DNA of 64,000 bases, from the NCBI GenBank assembly GCA_022539475.1, contig VCMS01000108.1, positions 156,399 to 220,398 on the forward strand, in the 5' to 3' direction. Position numbers and translations under genes: made by a program. Source of the DNA: Gracilaria domingensis (taxonomy: Eukaryota; Rhodophyta; Florideophyceae; Gracilariales; Gracilariaceae). Position 1 is the stretch's first letter; each line of letters begins with the position of its first letter. Shown here piece after piece: positions 8,979-19,454 of this stretch. The notes below the pieces were generated by a model. That model saw nothing but the letters and a program-made list of their open reading frames with translations, ran no database searches and was not told the DNA's origin.

Positions 8979-11037
8979 ATGGCGTTGTCAATACGTCGGC
9001 AGGCACTGCGAATTCGGAAACGCCGCGTCACAGCTTCTGAGCGCTGTGAACGAAAACAAAAATCAGTAGCGATTATGCGAGAATTCCCTGAACTGCCATT
9101 AAGAACAGTAGCAGAGCACTCAGGGTTGAGCAAGTCCACTATTTTTGACCTCGAAGAGATGCTACAGAGCAAAAACCATTCGGCTCTACAACTCCAAACA
9201 CAAGATGCGTCCTGTTCTCAGGTCGGTAGACGGCCAGTGTTGACAAATGGCGAAGAACTTCTGATTATACAGCGCGTCATGGAAGCTGCCGAACGCGGTT
9301 TTGCAGTCCACAACGATACTCTGCGACATGTGATGGCATCAGTGGCTTTCGATGGCCGAGCAAGCTGAAACAATGGCATGCGTTCCAACGATGCAATCAG
9401 ATCATTTTGCAGGCGCCACAGCAAAACATTAAGCTTTCGCAAGTTTTATCTAAAAGAGAACGCCAAGCTAAAAGGCAAAAATTACGAGCACGTCAAAGCA
9501 TTCTTCGACATTGCTTAAAAACTTGGAGAGCAGCACGACAGCTTTCTGCGTGACCCCGATAGGATATGGAACATGGATGAGACTGCCGTCGACGCTACCT
9601 GGGGAAAGGCAAAGAAGGCGTATGGTCCGACGAAGTCGAAACATGGTAGCGGTTGAGTGCAGCAGAACACAAATAGTATTCACAAACATGTCACCGCAGT
9701 TCTTGTCTGCTCTGCCTCCGATCTCAAAACGCGGCCGTTTTTCATTGTTGCAAAAAAAACAGCCATGTCCGGATGGCTTGCACCCTTATCGAGGATCTAT
9801 CATGAGTCCGAGTGCGTGCCAGCAATATTGCAAGCCGCATTTGATGTGCGAAGATTCTGTTATTAAGTGTACAAAGAACGGAGCAATGGACAAAGATACA
9901 CTACATACGTTCATAAAACATGTCAATCTTTTCGTCCGCAAGCATGTTCTTTCATCCACGTTTAATTTACTTACATTGGATGGGCATCCTTCTCGATAAG
10001 GAATTGAATGGGTGGAAGAGTGTGAAAAAGAAAAGTGTTTAAGGCTTTTCAGTTCAGCAAACACGTCTCACTTCTTGCAGCCCTATGACCGCCGCATTCA
10101 CATAACGTTCAAACAATCAATGCGTTTTCTTCGAGATGAGTTCCACAAAGCCGTTATTTCGGATACTCGTAACTCGCAATTCAATCTTGTCCCTGCTGCG
10201 TATGCCAACCTTTCTATCATAATTGCCAATATTAAGAATTCCTTCGCGGACACTGGCTTGTATCTGTTTGACCCTAGCTTTTCGGATCGATTTAAAAAAT
10301 GCGAACCGGAAAAAAGCGTGGTGAAAGTGGTAAAGACCTTGTCAATTGCCTTTAGGTTGTCATCTGTGCGCTTGCAACAAACAGATGCCCAGGTGGTCAG
10401 CAAGGCTGTTAAGATTTTGCAAAGCAGTTCCAGCTCTTTCATAAAAGTGAAACATTTATCAAAGCTTCTCGGGAATGCTACGATCGCATACAGTATCATC
10501 CACAAGGCCATTGCTCCGGTAAAGACGGCAAGAGAGCTTCTTAGAGATGAAGCGCACGGAGCAATTGCTTCTCCCGTACCATTAGATTGTGGTGCTTCCG
10601 CGGAGCGTAAAAAAGTCTCCAAGATGCTGCGGGAAAAGAAATAGAAACGAATGGAGAAGTTTTTGAAACAGCTGGACGCTGAAGCCGCGGCTGCGGCGAA
10701 GCAGCAGCACAAAGCGGCAAAAGAAAGAGAACGGGCAAAGGTTGCAAGGTAAAAAGCAAATCAGCGTAAGGCAGCCCGTATGTTAAACCAAAGACAGGTT
10801 TTGCAAGGTCGAATTGCGAAGATGTGTGCCCGAAAGCACCGTACATTGACGAAAAAAGCGCGCAGAGAGATGAGCAGTGAGGCACAGTGTCGCTACGATT
10901 CGATTGTGTGCAACATTGGAGAGCTGGTGGGGGAAATAGTTTTTGATGTTGGTGGCTTGATTGTTGTTCATAATGAACCTGAAATGCCGATCAAGAGGGT
11001 CATCGTCTGCAGATCAAAATTGCTGGGGTGGTGCTGA
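8979..11037 (+). pseudogene. pogo/Tigger-type (DDE_1) transposase relic
   Basis: The piece at 8979-9368 carries a helix-turn-helix (LPLRTVAEHSGLSKSTIFDL) and a CENP-B-like second HTH. Catalytic motifs follow in different frames: WNMDETAVDATWGKAK near 9568-9620, FNLLTLDGHPSR ending near 9999, then after an in-frame stop SHFLQPYDRRIHITFKQSMR near 10067-10125. These are the three Asp positions of the pogo/Tigger family. At least one frameshift and several stops separate them, so the gene is dead. A basic Lys/Ala/Arg-rich tail runs to about 11037. TIRs and TA target duplications could not be established. Confidence 0.85.
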
Positions 11038-11400
11038 ATGAACACAACGCATTGCGCAGCGACATTTTCTACTAGACAGAAGAGACCCTAATGAGTTCAT
11101 TGCGTGCATTGTCAGAGGCCAGAAATGAACGGTTCAAGAGTAATTAAAGCTGTTGCGAAATGTTATCCAAAATTGACCTTTTATGGACGGTACAGCACGT
11201 GAGGCAAGTGTCCAAACGCTGCAGAATCCTCCCACCGCAGAGGTGGGATCCTCGCGAACCGTTTCCGTTAGGACCTACCCAATGGCATCGATACAAGTAA
11301 AACATCTTTATAAACGACCGCCCCAATTGGTCAGATCCTTATGGAAACGGCGCAACCGCTCAAACCAGCGAAACACAACTTCATTAAATTTTCTCGCTAA

Positions 11401-11432
11401 GGCCATCCACACCGGTTGGATGATGATCAAAA
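11401..11432 (+). repeat. Harbinger 1 left TIR
   Basis: Begins GGCCATCCACACCGG after a TAA target duplication; pairs with 14340-14371. Confidence 0.85.
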
Positions 11433-11722
11433 ACTGGTTTTTTTTTTATCATCATCCACCCAAAAATGCCCGCACCGGTGATGGATGATGAAAAAATCTT
11501 CAATTTAACCATCACTATCCTGATAGAAAACCCCCCCTTTTCCATCACGCCGATGATGGAAACCAAACCCCTTCACAACCGCGGGAAACTCTCCCGCCAT
11601 TGCGCGTTTCAAAACTCTCCATTGCCGCCCAACATGTTCGACACACCACTGTAAAAGTAACATGTCTCCGGCCCACAACTTGCCATCCTCACCTACAGAA
11701 ACAGTTTCTGAATAGCACCACC

Positions 11723-12864
11723 ATGGCAGTTGGCAAAAAGTGGACGAACGATGAGCGAGCCTTTCTATCCCGAGCGTGGATATTTGTCTCTACGGATCCA
11801 ATTGTCGGAAAAGACCAAACTAGTAAACGCTTCTTTCAAACCGTTCATAGCAGGTTTATATCAATTGCACCACAAAACGAAAAAGCCAGATAAGCTAGTT
11901 CATCAATGGAAAGCGTACGCCAAAAGTTTTCTGAGATATCTGCAGACTGCCAGAAGTTTAAATTAGCTATTCAGAGGGTGACTAATGTTAAGCCGACAGG
12001 TGTCGGCGTAGACGAAACTATTTCAATGGCTGTTGCCATTCACATCTTTCGCGAAACGAAGATGAACTACGAGCAGAAGGACTTGCGTCATGATGTAAGG
12101 CCAAATGTTCGTGCGTGGAAGGTGTTGCGGACTTGTCCCAAATGGGAGTGTAACTCACTCGCGTCTACTGTTGACGCCAATACCACCATTTCAGAGACCG
12201 GCACACTCGAGAACAAATATACTTTCTTTCACCGTCACAGACATGCAATAGGGAGGTGAAGGTGGATATTAATGCAAGTAATACCTCTCCCAAACGTAAA
12301 GCAGTGGATGGAAACGCTGTAGGTCTTCCAGGGGGTGCCAAAGCCAAAGCGTTGCGTAAAGAAGAGCAGCGTCATAAAGCTATGAACTATATTGCGATGG
12401 CATTGAAGAAGAAGATTGATGCGCTCGAAGAGAGAAATTCTATTTCGTTGTTTCAGTGCGAGGATTACAATTTTGCTGACGAAGAAGACAAACGCGTCCG
12501 CACTGAGTACTTGTACATGTCTCGTCTGTTCCACTTGGAGAGATTGAAGAAACGTGTTAAGAACCTTTCTGGGGAAGAGAAAATCGATGGCAAACCTGGG
12601 CACTGCGGGGGTGGCATTGGTTCTTCTTCAGGGAAGAAAAAGAGGCGAAGACCGGCGAACGAAGAAAAGGTTGAGGCCAATAAGCAGCAGAAGATTACTG
12701 GAAACAATGTGTTGGACGTCTTTTCATCTGCTGCGGAGAAGGTTGCAGTCGATGCGCTCGTGCGCAAGGGTGGCCTGGAAGGAGCAATCGGTTCTCATAT
12801 TAAAAATCGCGGCGCGGATTTACGCTCGCCGCTTGCGATTTTCGATTGGAATCGATTGCTTTAA
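11723..12864 (+). pseudogene. Harbinger 1 Myb/NAM-like accessory protein, broken
   Basis: The ATG at 11723 opens MAVGKKWTNDERAFLSRAW, then a DPIVGKDQTSKRFFQTVHSR segment: the Myb-like DNA-binding domain that accompanies Harbinger transposases in plants and algae. An in-frame TAA (11891-11893) interrupts it, the same frame resumes (SMESVRQKFSEISADCQKF) to about 12250, and a frameshift leads into 12256-12864 (AVDGNAVGLPGGAKAKALRK and a long Lys/Glu-rich coiled region with VRTEYLYMSRLFHLERLKKR). The conserved order in the family supports one gene with one stop and one frameshift. It is expected to help bind the termini. Confidence 0.82.
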
Positions 12865-12908
12865 TGTCTGCGTGTGTCCCAAATGTGCTGCTCCAAGTCT
12901 TTCTTCTT

Positions 12909-14183
12909 CTAAAAGTGCCAATACCTGTCCGTCAAGCTCATTTCGCGGGAGAGTAGCTGGGCTGCTAAGCTGTTATCTGAAAGAAGTGCCCCGTCTTGTG
13001 TTGTGTCATTAAACCACTTGAACGCATTCAATTCCACATTTCCCCGTAGCTCCTCGTCCAATGATTCCTTGCTGTCCTCACAGTATGTGTCCCTCCTGCT
13101 CTCAACGACCATGTTATGCAGACAAATGCAGGTCCGCATTACAATCGAAAGGTCAGACGTTTGCCAAAGCCTAGCAGGGCGGTCAAGAACTTGGAAGCGC
13201 TGCACCAAAACACCAAAAGCGCGTTCAACATCCTTCCTAGCTCGTTCTTGAAATGTGGCTTATGTCCTTTCCTTCTTTGTCTTTGGTTGCTGAATTGTTT
13301 TTTGAAGACAGTACCAGTCTGGATATACGCCGTCTGCAAGATAGTAAAGAGTTTCATGCGCTTGTCTATTTACCATGTAGGTCATCAGAGGCGGAAACTC
13401 TCCTGCCAGTAATGCTTTCACTGTTGGTGATGTGTCAAGAATGTTTATGTCATTCAAAGAGCCTGCATAGCCAAATGACATGTGCCATATCCACAACTCA
13501 CAATCACTTATTGCTTCGAGAGTAACCGCTGGTTTGCCTTCTTTTCCACAGTACATTCCTGCATACGCAGTGGGGCTCAACTTCCACTCCCATCTTTTGC
13601 AATCAATGCAACCTATACATCCCGGAAATCCTCTACTCTGATACAAAGTCATAATTCGTTTTAAGTTCTCTTCATTTGGTTGTCTCAAATAGATTTTGCC
13701 AAAGACATGTAAAACTTCTTTGCAGAACGCTTTAACTGAAAGCAGTACTGATGTCTCCGACCTTTGCGTATACTCATCGAGAAAGTCCGCAGCAACACCA
13801 TACAATAAAAATCGGAGTGCAGCTACTATGTGCTGCAACGGATGAATTCCTTGTTTCTTTGCTGCATCTGTGGGCACTCGAAATATGTCCCTTCCAAGGA
13901 GCGCATGATACGTATTGTCAAATACTGGCTTTAGAAGTCTAAATCGACGCTCGAACTGTTTGATATTGTACTTGGGATTATCGCAGAAGTTGTCTGAGAT
14001 AATGGTATTGTACGCACTAGCAAAGTTGCGCGCGACATTTGGGGCTTTCGGCCGCTTTGAGAGGGAAAGTTGAGATTGCTTTTGACGGTCAAGATGCGAT
14101 AAAGTTGCTATGAAAAGGTTTGCAATGGTGTCATCATCGCCGGAGTCGTCCGAGTTGTCTACGGAAGTCATGAGAGCGAGCAA
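12909..14183 (-). pseudogene. Harbinger 1 transposase (DDE_Tnp_4), one in-frame stop
   Basis: A single frame of 424 codons from 14183 to 12909, interrupted only by TAA at 13260-13262. Catalytic motifs are present: first Asp in GCIGCIDCKRWEW, second Asp in YAGSLNDINILD, and Glu in RKDVERAFGVLVQRF. The N-terminal part has the FERRFRLLKPVF and GVAADFLDEY segments typical of Harbinger. The C-terminal SIVMRTCICLHNMVVE matches the conserved end. The stop falls between the second Asp and the Glu, so a truncated product would lack the third catalytic residue. Confidence 0.92.
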
Positions 14184-14339
14184 ATGTCAGCACATATGCA
14201 GATTACGCGATCCTGTTGAGTACCTTTCGTCGTTGATCATCAAACCGGTGGGCGCCGCTTTGGCACCGACGATGGATGGCTTCTGTGTTTCCATCAGCCA
14301 GGCGGCTAGCGCCACTTGGCCGAATAAAATCCCCGAATT

Positions 14340-14371
14340 TTCCATCATCCATCAAACCGGTGGAGATGGCC
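14340..14371 (-). repeat. Harbinger 1 right TIR
   Basis: Reverse complement begins GGCCATCTCCACCGG; followed by the TAA target duplication at 14372-14374. Confidence 0.85.
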
Positions 14372-14493
14372 TAAGCCCTTGTCACACCGGCCACTGCAAA
14401 ATTTTTCTCTGTCAGAGGCGTCTGCTCCTTTTCCTGGAAAACTTGAATGGGTGAATGCAAAAATTGCTTGAGCGCCAGAGCGCCAAGTATTGG

Positions 14494-14933
14494 TAGGTTT
14501 CAAAAACGAAAGTAGCTTATCGCCTTTTTGGCGAACCGAAGTTACAGGCCATATCAGTCAGAATAGTTCCGAAAACGGTCAAACCCTCATTTGCAGCAGA
14601 GAAAGGGCTTTACAACGGTGGTGAAAGAAACAACAATGCTCATCAAATACCAAAAATATGACTTTTATGTCGGAAGGTCTTGGCTATTGACCCGCTAAGC
14701 GCGGCGGCACTTTATTGTCGTTTATTTCACAAATAAAGAGAGTTTCATTTTTTTATATCTCGAGACTCGTGGTTTCTGTTTTAGTTATGCTACTGTTGCT
14801 TGACGTCCATTTAATCATCAAGCCTGACCAATCGAATCTCACGATCGCCAGCTTCCCAGCAAAGTGCAGAACTCAAATCGCTCCAAAACTGCCATAAGCT
14901 ACTTTTGTTCTTGGAACCTACTTATATAGGCCA
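14494..14933. repeat. Inverted repeat pair inside element 2
   Basis: TAGGTTTCAAAAACGAAAGT near 14494-14513, continuing to GCTTATCGCC, is an imperfect inverted repeat of about 40 bp of the sequence around 14890-14930 (minus strand TAGGTTCCAAGAACAAAAGT). The ~440 bp between contain no gene, so this may be a MITE nested in the left arm of element 2. Confidence 0.6.
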
Positions 14934-15062
14934 ATCAAAAGGCCCAAATTTTGAATGAAATGGCACTAAATCGGCCTATCTGGAGCGGGCTTCACAAAGG
15001 CTTTTCAGTTCTCCAACTGTAGCGCCAAATCCCATTACGTCTCGTCTCATCACGAGACTGCC

Positions 15063-16255
15063 ATGGAGGCCATGACGGGCAGTCAGAAGTCCGCTCTATC
15101 ACCGGCAATTGTTGCTTTCTTCGCCTCAATGAGCGTCTTCAAGATTATACGCAAACCGTCCCGCTTCTATAAATGTGCCTTTGACAGCCCACATGTGAAA
15201 GGAAAGGCTCTATTATACCCCTTCTCTTCCGAAAACACCTCTTCACAGCTTTTGCTTCAAGGCGATACAGATGATAACTTTCTTATCACCACCAACTTTT
15301 TTCAGAGCGTCTTTCTCAACGACTTGCTTCCATTTTTAATGAAAAGCGCAAGCACACTAACTGGTAGTCCACACTGTCGTGGTCCGAAAACACGAGGCGT
15401 AAACAGCGGATAAGATCAATCGATTTTCTCGGCCTAAATTTATACTACCTCAAATCTGACAAATCAATTAACAGCTTTTGTCCATTCTTCGGTATTGTGC
15501 TCAGCTCTCTGAGTGTAGAGCTTGATTACAGTGTTCTTGTTCTGAACCGAGTGGCAACTAGCAAAACTGACATAATGGTTTCTATTCGGTGGCCTATCAT
15601 CGATGAAATGAAAGACTTCAGCTTCCTTCCGCAGAACAATCGCAAACTTGGGCCGCTCCTGAGAGAAGTTTTTACATTGACGGATTGGGGAAGATTTTGT
15701 TGTCAGAATTATGGAGACCTCAACTTGCAGAACGCCTACTATGAGGAATATACGGAACAAGAAGAGGTAAAGAATCTGTTTGTCTTCAACTGCAAGGGAG
15801 AAGTAGTGCATGCCGCTACAAACTTCCCGGGAAGCTGGCACGATACCCGCCTTGCAGGGCTCTCTGGCTTATACTACCCTAAGCTTTGAGATGAACACAC
15901 GTACCAGGGAACGGCAATACTGGGTGATTCAGCTTTCGTTAACAATAATAACATGACGAATGGGGAAGTCATTAGAGCGCGTAAATCGAACGAAACGAAA
16001 GATATACTGAAGTCTGCGGAGCTTGCGGCAATTGATCTCATCATGCAGCTTGTTATGCCGAGTGAGCGGCAGAGCGCAGACTGGAGCATTCGCACGATAA
16101 AAGCACCATTTCAACGGCTAAAAACGATTTTACTTAAAGATACGAAGAGAAGAGAGATAATTATAGAGAACTGTGTTCGTTTCTTCAACTTCAGAACACG
16201 CACAATTGGGCAAAATCAGATACAAACCGTTTATCGCAATCCAACCACAACGTGA
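15063..16255 (+). pseudogene. Element 2 DDE_Tnp_4 transposase relic
   Basis: The N-terminal part (from 15063) and the catalytic part (from about 15418) lie in different frames. A good match to the family runs through GDLNLQNAYYEEYTEQEEVK, NLFVFNCKGEVVHAATNFPG and SWHDTRLAGLSGLYYPKL. TGA at 15887-15889 follows, and the same frame resumes with TYQGTAILGDSAF, NGEVIRARKSNETKDI and PSERQSADWSIRTIK. The stop sits where Arg is expected, a CGA-to-TGA type change. The third acidic position, usually Glu in the QSAEW motif, reads Asp here. The element cannot code for an active transposase. Confidence 0.85.
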
Positions 16256-16345
16256 GCGCGGGTCAACTGCCCGAGGAGCGAAGTCCGCGAATGCGAGCTT
16301 GCGAGCGGAAGCTCAGAACCCACTGAGCAACGCTGCAATGGTTTG

Positions 16346-17188
16346 TTATTCTTCGTGACGCGTCGGGGCTGGATCATTGAGCTTCTGCGAGAGCTTCATT
16401 AAGAAGCTCTTCATGCTATCCATCACCACTCTAGTCTCCTGTAGGCCTTCTTTCACCTCGCTCTTCACTTCTGCAAGCTCTCGCTTGAGGTCGCTCTCTA
16501 CTAGAGCGACGTTTTGGGGGTCGTAAGACGTATGCGGGCTCGTAGACTCGAAGGATTTGGAAATCATCCCAATGAAGCCTTTAATTTCGCCAACATGGTC
16601 CACTAACACGTCCTCTGCTTTTTGCTTCTTACATTTCGTACCTCCTGCTCCAATGCTGCGACGCTTTTCCTGCTGTCTTACGCACTTTTCTTCGTTACCC
16701 TCTTCTTGCTGTTCGGTTCCTTCATGTGAATCATTTCCCTCCCCATCTTCGTCATCCTCGCCGTCACTGAGAACCATTGCTGCGATGTTGCCGTGTATAT
16801 CTCGCGCTATGTGTTTCGCTCGGCGAACGTCGAGTGGACATGACGAGTCTCCCGTTTTCTTCTTTGCATTGCAAAGCTTATCAAATTTGTTTTTTAGAGA
16901 GTCTTGGTCTCTTTTAAGACGCTTGTTAGAGACACTCCATTCATCATACTTTGTTGCTACAAGAGCCCACATGTTGGCTCCAATTGGCTCAACTTCCTCG
17001 ACAATGTCAAGGAGAGAAATCACATCATCCCCATTGTAGTTTGGAGAGCCTGATCGGCCTTTCTTCCCCGATGCTTTTTCCTTCGACGTTGTGCTTTGCT
17101 GAGGTACGGACGCTGGAGTGGGAGTTTCGGTAGCGTTTTCTGTGCTCGTGATAAGCAGTGCCATACTGCTCGGAGTGGAGCCAGACAT
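16346..17188 (-). CDS. DUF6818-type Myb-like protein of element 2
   Basis: An intact frame of 280 residues. After a Ser/Thr-rich leader, residues about 48-120 (NYNGDDVISLLDIVEEVEPI, then GANMWALVATKYDEW, then SLKNKFDKLCNAKKKTGDSS and DVRRAKHIARDI) form the Myb/SANT-like DUF6818 domain, known as a partner of Harbinger-like transposases in oomycetes and algae. An acidic Glu-rich linker, a basic stretch and a C-terminal coiled coil (DLKRELAEVKSEVKEGLQET) follow. It lies inside the TIRs, convergent with the transposase relic. Unlike its partner it has no lesion. Confidence 0.85.
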   Translation of the reverse strand: MSGSTPSSMALLITSTENATETPTPASVPQQSTTSKEKASGKKGRSGSPNYNGDDVISLLDIVEEVEPIGANMWALVATKYDEWSVSNKRLKRDQDSLKNKFDKLCNAKKKTGDSSCPLDVRRAKHIARDIHGNIAAMVLSDGEDDEDGEGNDSHEGTEQQEEGNEEKCVRQQEKRRSIGAGGTKCKKQKAEDVLVDHVGEIKGFIGMISKSFESTSPHTSYDPQNVALVESDLKRELAEVKSEVKEGLQETRVVMDSMKSFLMKLSQKLNDPAPTRHEE

Positions 17189-17436
17189 GTTTAAGCTGCT
17201 TTGGGACGGTTCTGAGTTGTGGACAAAGATCTAGGGAGGGCAACATTGTCTTGTGCAGGAACATGGTGTTCCGGTTTTCCGCGCTTTGGCGCCATTCACC
17301 GTGTTTCCATTCTCGGCGCCTTATCTGTATTGCCGCCAATTTTCAGGCCTACTGGCGGCCTAGTTGAACGCCTATTTCCCGAACAGCGCCAGTTTTTTGG
17401 CGATTTGGTTCCGACGAATTCCTGCATTCACCCAAT

Positions 17437-18186
17437 TCTAAGCAAAAGTAGAAAAGATCACAAAGTAGTCTCTAGCATGCATTTACGGGGAGGTTTAACC
17501 TTGAACTAGTGACCTGCTTAAACACCTTAGAAGTCCAAAAACCAGTTTCCAGCTTTTGACAAAAATGACAGCTCCCAGTTGACAGCATACCAAGCTCTAT
17601 ATCAGCAAAGTTCGCACAAGTTTGCAGCACTAAATTGTAACTGTAAATCTTATCTCATCGTACGCCATTCAATCGAGTTTTTCTACGCGTGCTATCTACA
17701 AAACGGTTCCTGTCATTAAAACAATCTTCTCTCTGTGGCCTATGACTTTCGCAAACACACTCGACGAACGTACTCTGCATACTATCTAGAGACAATCACA
17801 TACGTAATGGAGAAAGAAGACCCCAATGTTCCCGAACAGTGTACATCCCAACCAACGAAGCCTCGGACACGCCTTCTGTCAATAACAAATCCAGATGGGC
17901 CTTTCAACATTCCTCTCTATCTTCCGGGTCTCGTACGCAACAACAAACGCAAGTGTAAACGCAAGGCTCTTTCATCACTCTGTCATTCTGAAAGCCATTG
18001 TTTGTCTGACACATGGTACGTTGTTTCTGTCATACAAAAGTCTCTTCGTTTCGCTTCTAACTCTTAAAACGTTGAAGCTCCTCTCACATTGCTTCTTTTG
18101 TACAGTGCGAGAAGAACCTCTCAAGCGGGTCCCAACCAACCCTATGAGAAATTTTTGGAAAAAGGGTAGTGCAATTTGAGGTTGGA
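17437..18186. other. Intergenic, nothing recognised
   Basis: One frame of about 110 codons (17735-18067) begins with a plausible ATG-like region but has no domain and no conserved features I recognise. Confidence 0.35.
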
Positions 18187-18189
18187 TGG

Positions 18190-18545
18190 CACCAATAGAT
18201 GACACATGGATGCCAAACGGATGGCTCATTGAGTGCGAGCAATGTGCGATTGGAGCCTAATTTCGCGGTGTCACATTGGAGGACGGCCGCTAAGCACATG
18301 GAGGGCACTTGGAGTGCACGCGATACATGTTGCACTTCATCTGCGCCCACGTTGTCCGTACTTTGCCACCCACGATCTCAGTTTGCACTCCACGTGCACT
18401 CACAATAATGAAATAAACTATTAAAAAATTAAAATGCCCTGCCAAGGGTGTCATATTGGAACGCGGATGGTGTACAGGCGGAGTGCAGTTGGAGGCTAAA
18501 CACCCGGAAAGATGCACTCCACTTGCATTCACAAAAATGAAAAAT
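18190..18545. repeat. Degenerate direct-repeat block
   Basis: TGCACTCCACGTGCACTCAC followed by AATAATGAAA (from about 18387) recurs as TGCACTCCACTTGCATTCAC followed by AAAAATGAAA (from about 18512). The preceding GGAGTGCA/TTGGAGGCTAA segments recur as well. It looks like a diverged tandem duplication of a MITE-like end. Confidence 0.6.
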
Positions 18546-18571
18546 TTTCTTGTAGAGCAACTGTTCCAAGT

Positions 18572-19030
18572 TTAAGCGAAACCGTTGGTGTACCTCACAC
18601 TCTCGATTTGCAGTAAACTGTGCCGAGCTACAATGTTCCTGTGTTCCTTTGTCCAATTCATTCGTAGAGGTCTTCCGTTACTCAGCCGTAACTTCAATTG
18701 TACAAACAAAAGTTTGCCATTGTTCCGCTTATCTTCACACTTGTTGAGACCAGATAATGGCTCGATCGTAGCCAGCACGTGTTCTGGGTCGGCACCATCG
18801 GCTTCTGTGGAACACACTTTCACGCGTGCTTCTTCAGGACGATGCATCCCTCGAGTCCATTCCAATCTTACTGTGAGCAGACACACTGCTTCATCAAGCA
18901 CACGATCTGTGATTGGCAAAAGCCCCGGTCCGGTTTCTGACGAATTCAGCTGTTCGAGATTTCTGCCCTTAGAGTTCGTACTACTCGGCGACGTTAATGA
19001 TAGCGACTGACGTGTTGACGCGGTCAGCAT
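18572..19030 (-). CDS. Hypothetical protein, 152 aa, doubtful
   Basis: An open frame with mixed composition and no recognised domain, ending just before the MITE at 19060. It may be a relic of a larger gene. The opposite strand is also open over most of the same interval, which weakens the case. Confidence 0.22.
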   Translation of the reverse strand: MLTASTRQSLSLTSPSSTNSKGRNLEQLNSSETGPGLLPITDRVLDEAVCLLTVRLEWTRGMHRPEEARVKVCSTEADGADPEHVLATIEPLSGLNKCEDKRNNGKLLFVQLKLRLSNGRPLRMNWTKEHRNIVARHSLLQIESVRYTNGFA

Positions 19031-19059
19031 AATTAATGCCGTAGCAGACTGCGCACAGT

Positions 19060-19451
19060 CCCTATAAGAATTTTTTCAAAATTGTGAACTTAACATGAAG
19101 GCGATTGGATGTTGTAGACCCTCATAATACATTCATTAAACCTTCTGCGCGACCTCCATTTTGGCACGGTGCATATTAAATTATCAATTTTTTCAATTTC
19201 GTGAATGTCATATGAGGGTGTGCTGAGGTTGTTCTCATTGCATGGTAGGCTGTTGTGAGTGCTTTACGACACTTGCACTATCCTTTCCCACTTCTCTTAC
19301 ACTCACAGCACCTTCCCTTTTGGCACCCTCAATGAGGTCATAGGAGCCGATTTTAATCATCCATTCCACCACATAGTGCGCTCCTATTTTTGAAAAACTA
19401 TCCAATTTACATCCGCGCATCATACGCAAGCCGCAAAAATTTCTTATAGGG
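19060..19451. mobile_element. MITE, 392 bp
   Basis: Termini CCCTATAAGAATTTTTTC (left) and, on the other strand, CCCTATAAGAAATTTTTGC (right) form terminal inverted repeats. Both are flanked by AGT (19057-19059 and 19452-19454), a 3-bp target duplication. There is no coding capacity. TIR and duplication length fit a non-autonomous Harbinger-like element, but its termini match neither element 1 nor element 2. Confidence 0.75.
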
Positions 19452-19454
19452 AGT

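Larger units (their letters stand above)
11401..14371. mobile_element. PIF/Harbinger element 1, 2971 bp
   Basis: The left terminus GGCCATCCACACCGGTTGG (11401) and the reverse complement of the right terminus, GGCCATCTCCACCGGTTTG (14371), are terminal inverted repeats of about 30 bp with mismatches. Both ends are flanked by TAA (11398-11400 and 14372-14374), the 3-bp target duplication typical of Harbinger. Inside are the two standard genes, convergent: a Myb/NAM-like accessory protein (plus) and a DDE_Tnp_4 transposase (minus). Both carry only a few lesions, so the insertion is fairly young. Confidence 0.92.
14449..17433. mobile_element. Harbinger-like element 2, 2985 bp
   Basis: Starts GGGTGAATGCAAAAATT (14449) and ends with its inverted partner (GGGTGAATGCAGGAATT on the minus strand from 17433). 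Both sides are flanked by AAT (14446-14448, 17434-17436), a 3-bp target duplication. It carries a DDE_Tnp_4 transposase relic (plus) and an intact DUF6818 Myb-like gene (minus), convergent as in element 1 but with strands swapped. Only 77 bp separate it from element 1. Confidence 0.82.

Noticed and set aside
8690-11175. TIRs for the pogo/Tigger relic
   Set aside because: GGCTAATTCTGGA (left) and GGTCAATTTTGGA (right, inverted) are only partly alike and lack flanking TA duplications.
12235-12603. Minus-strand frame opposite the Harbinger accessory gene
   Set aside because: Shadow of the plus-strand coding region.
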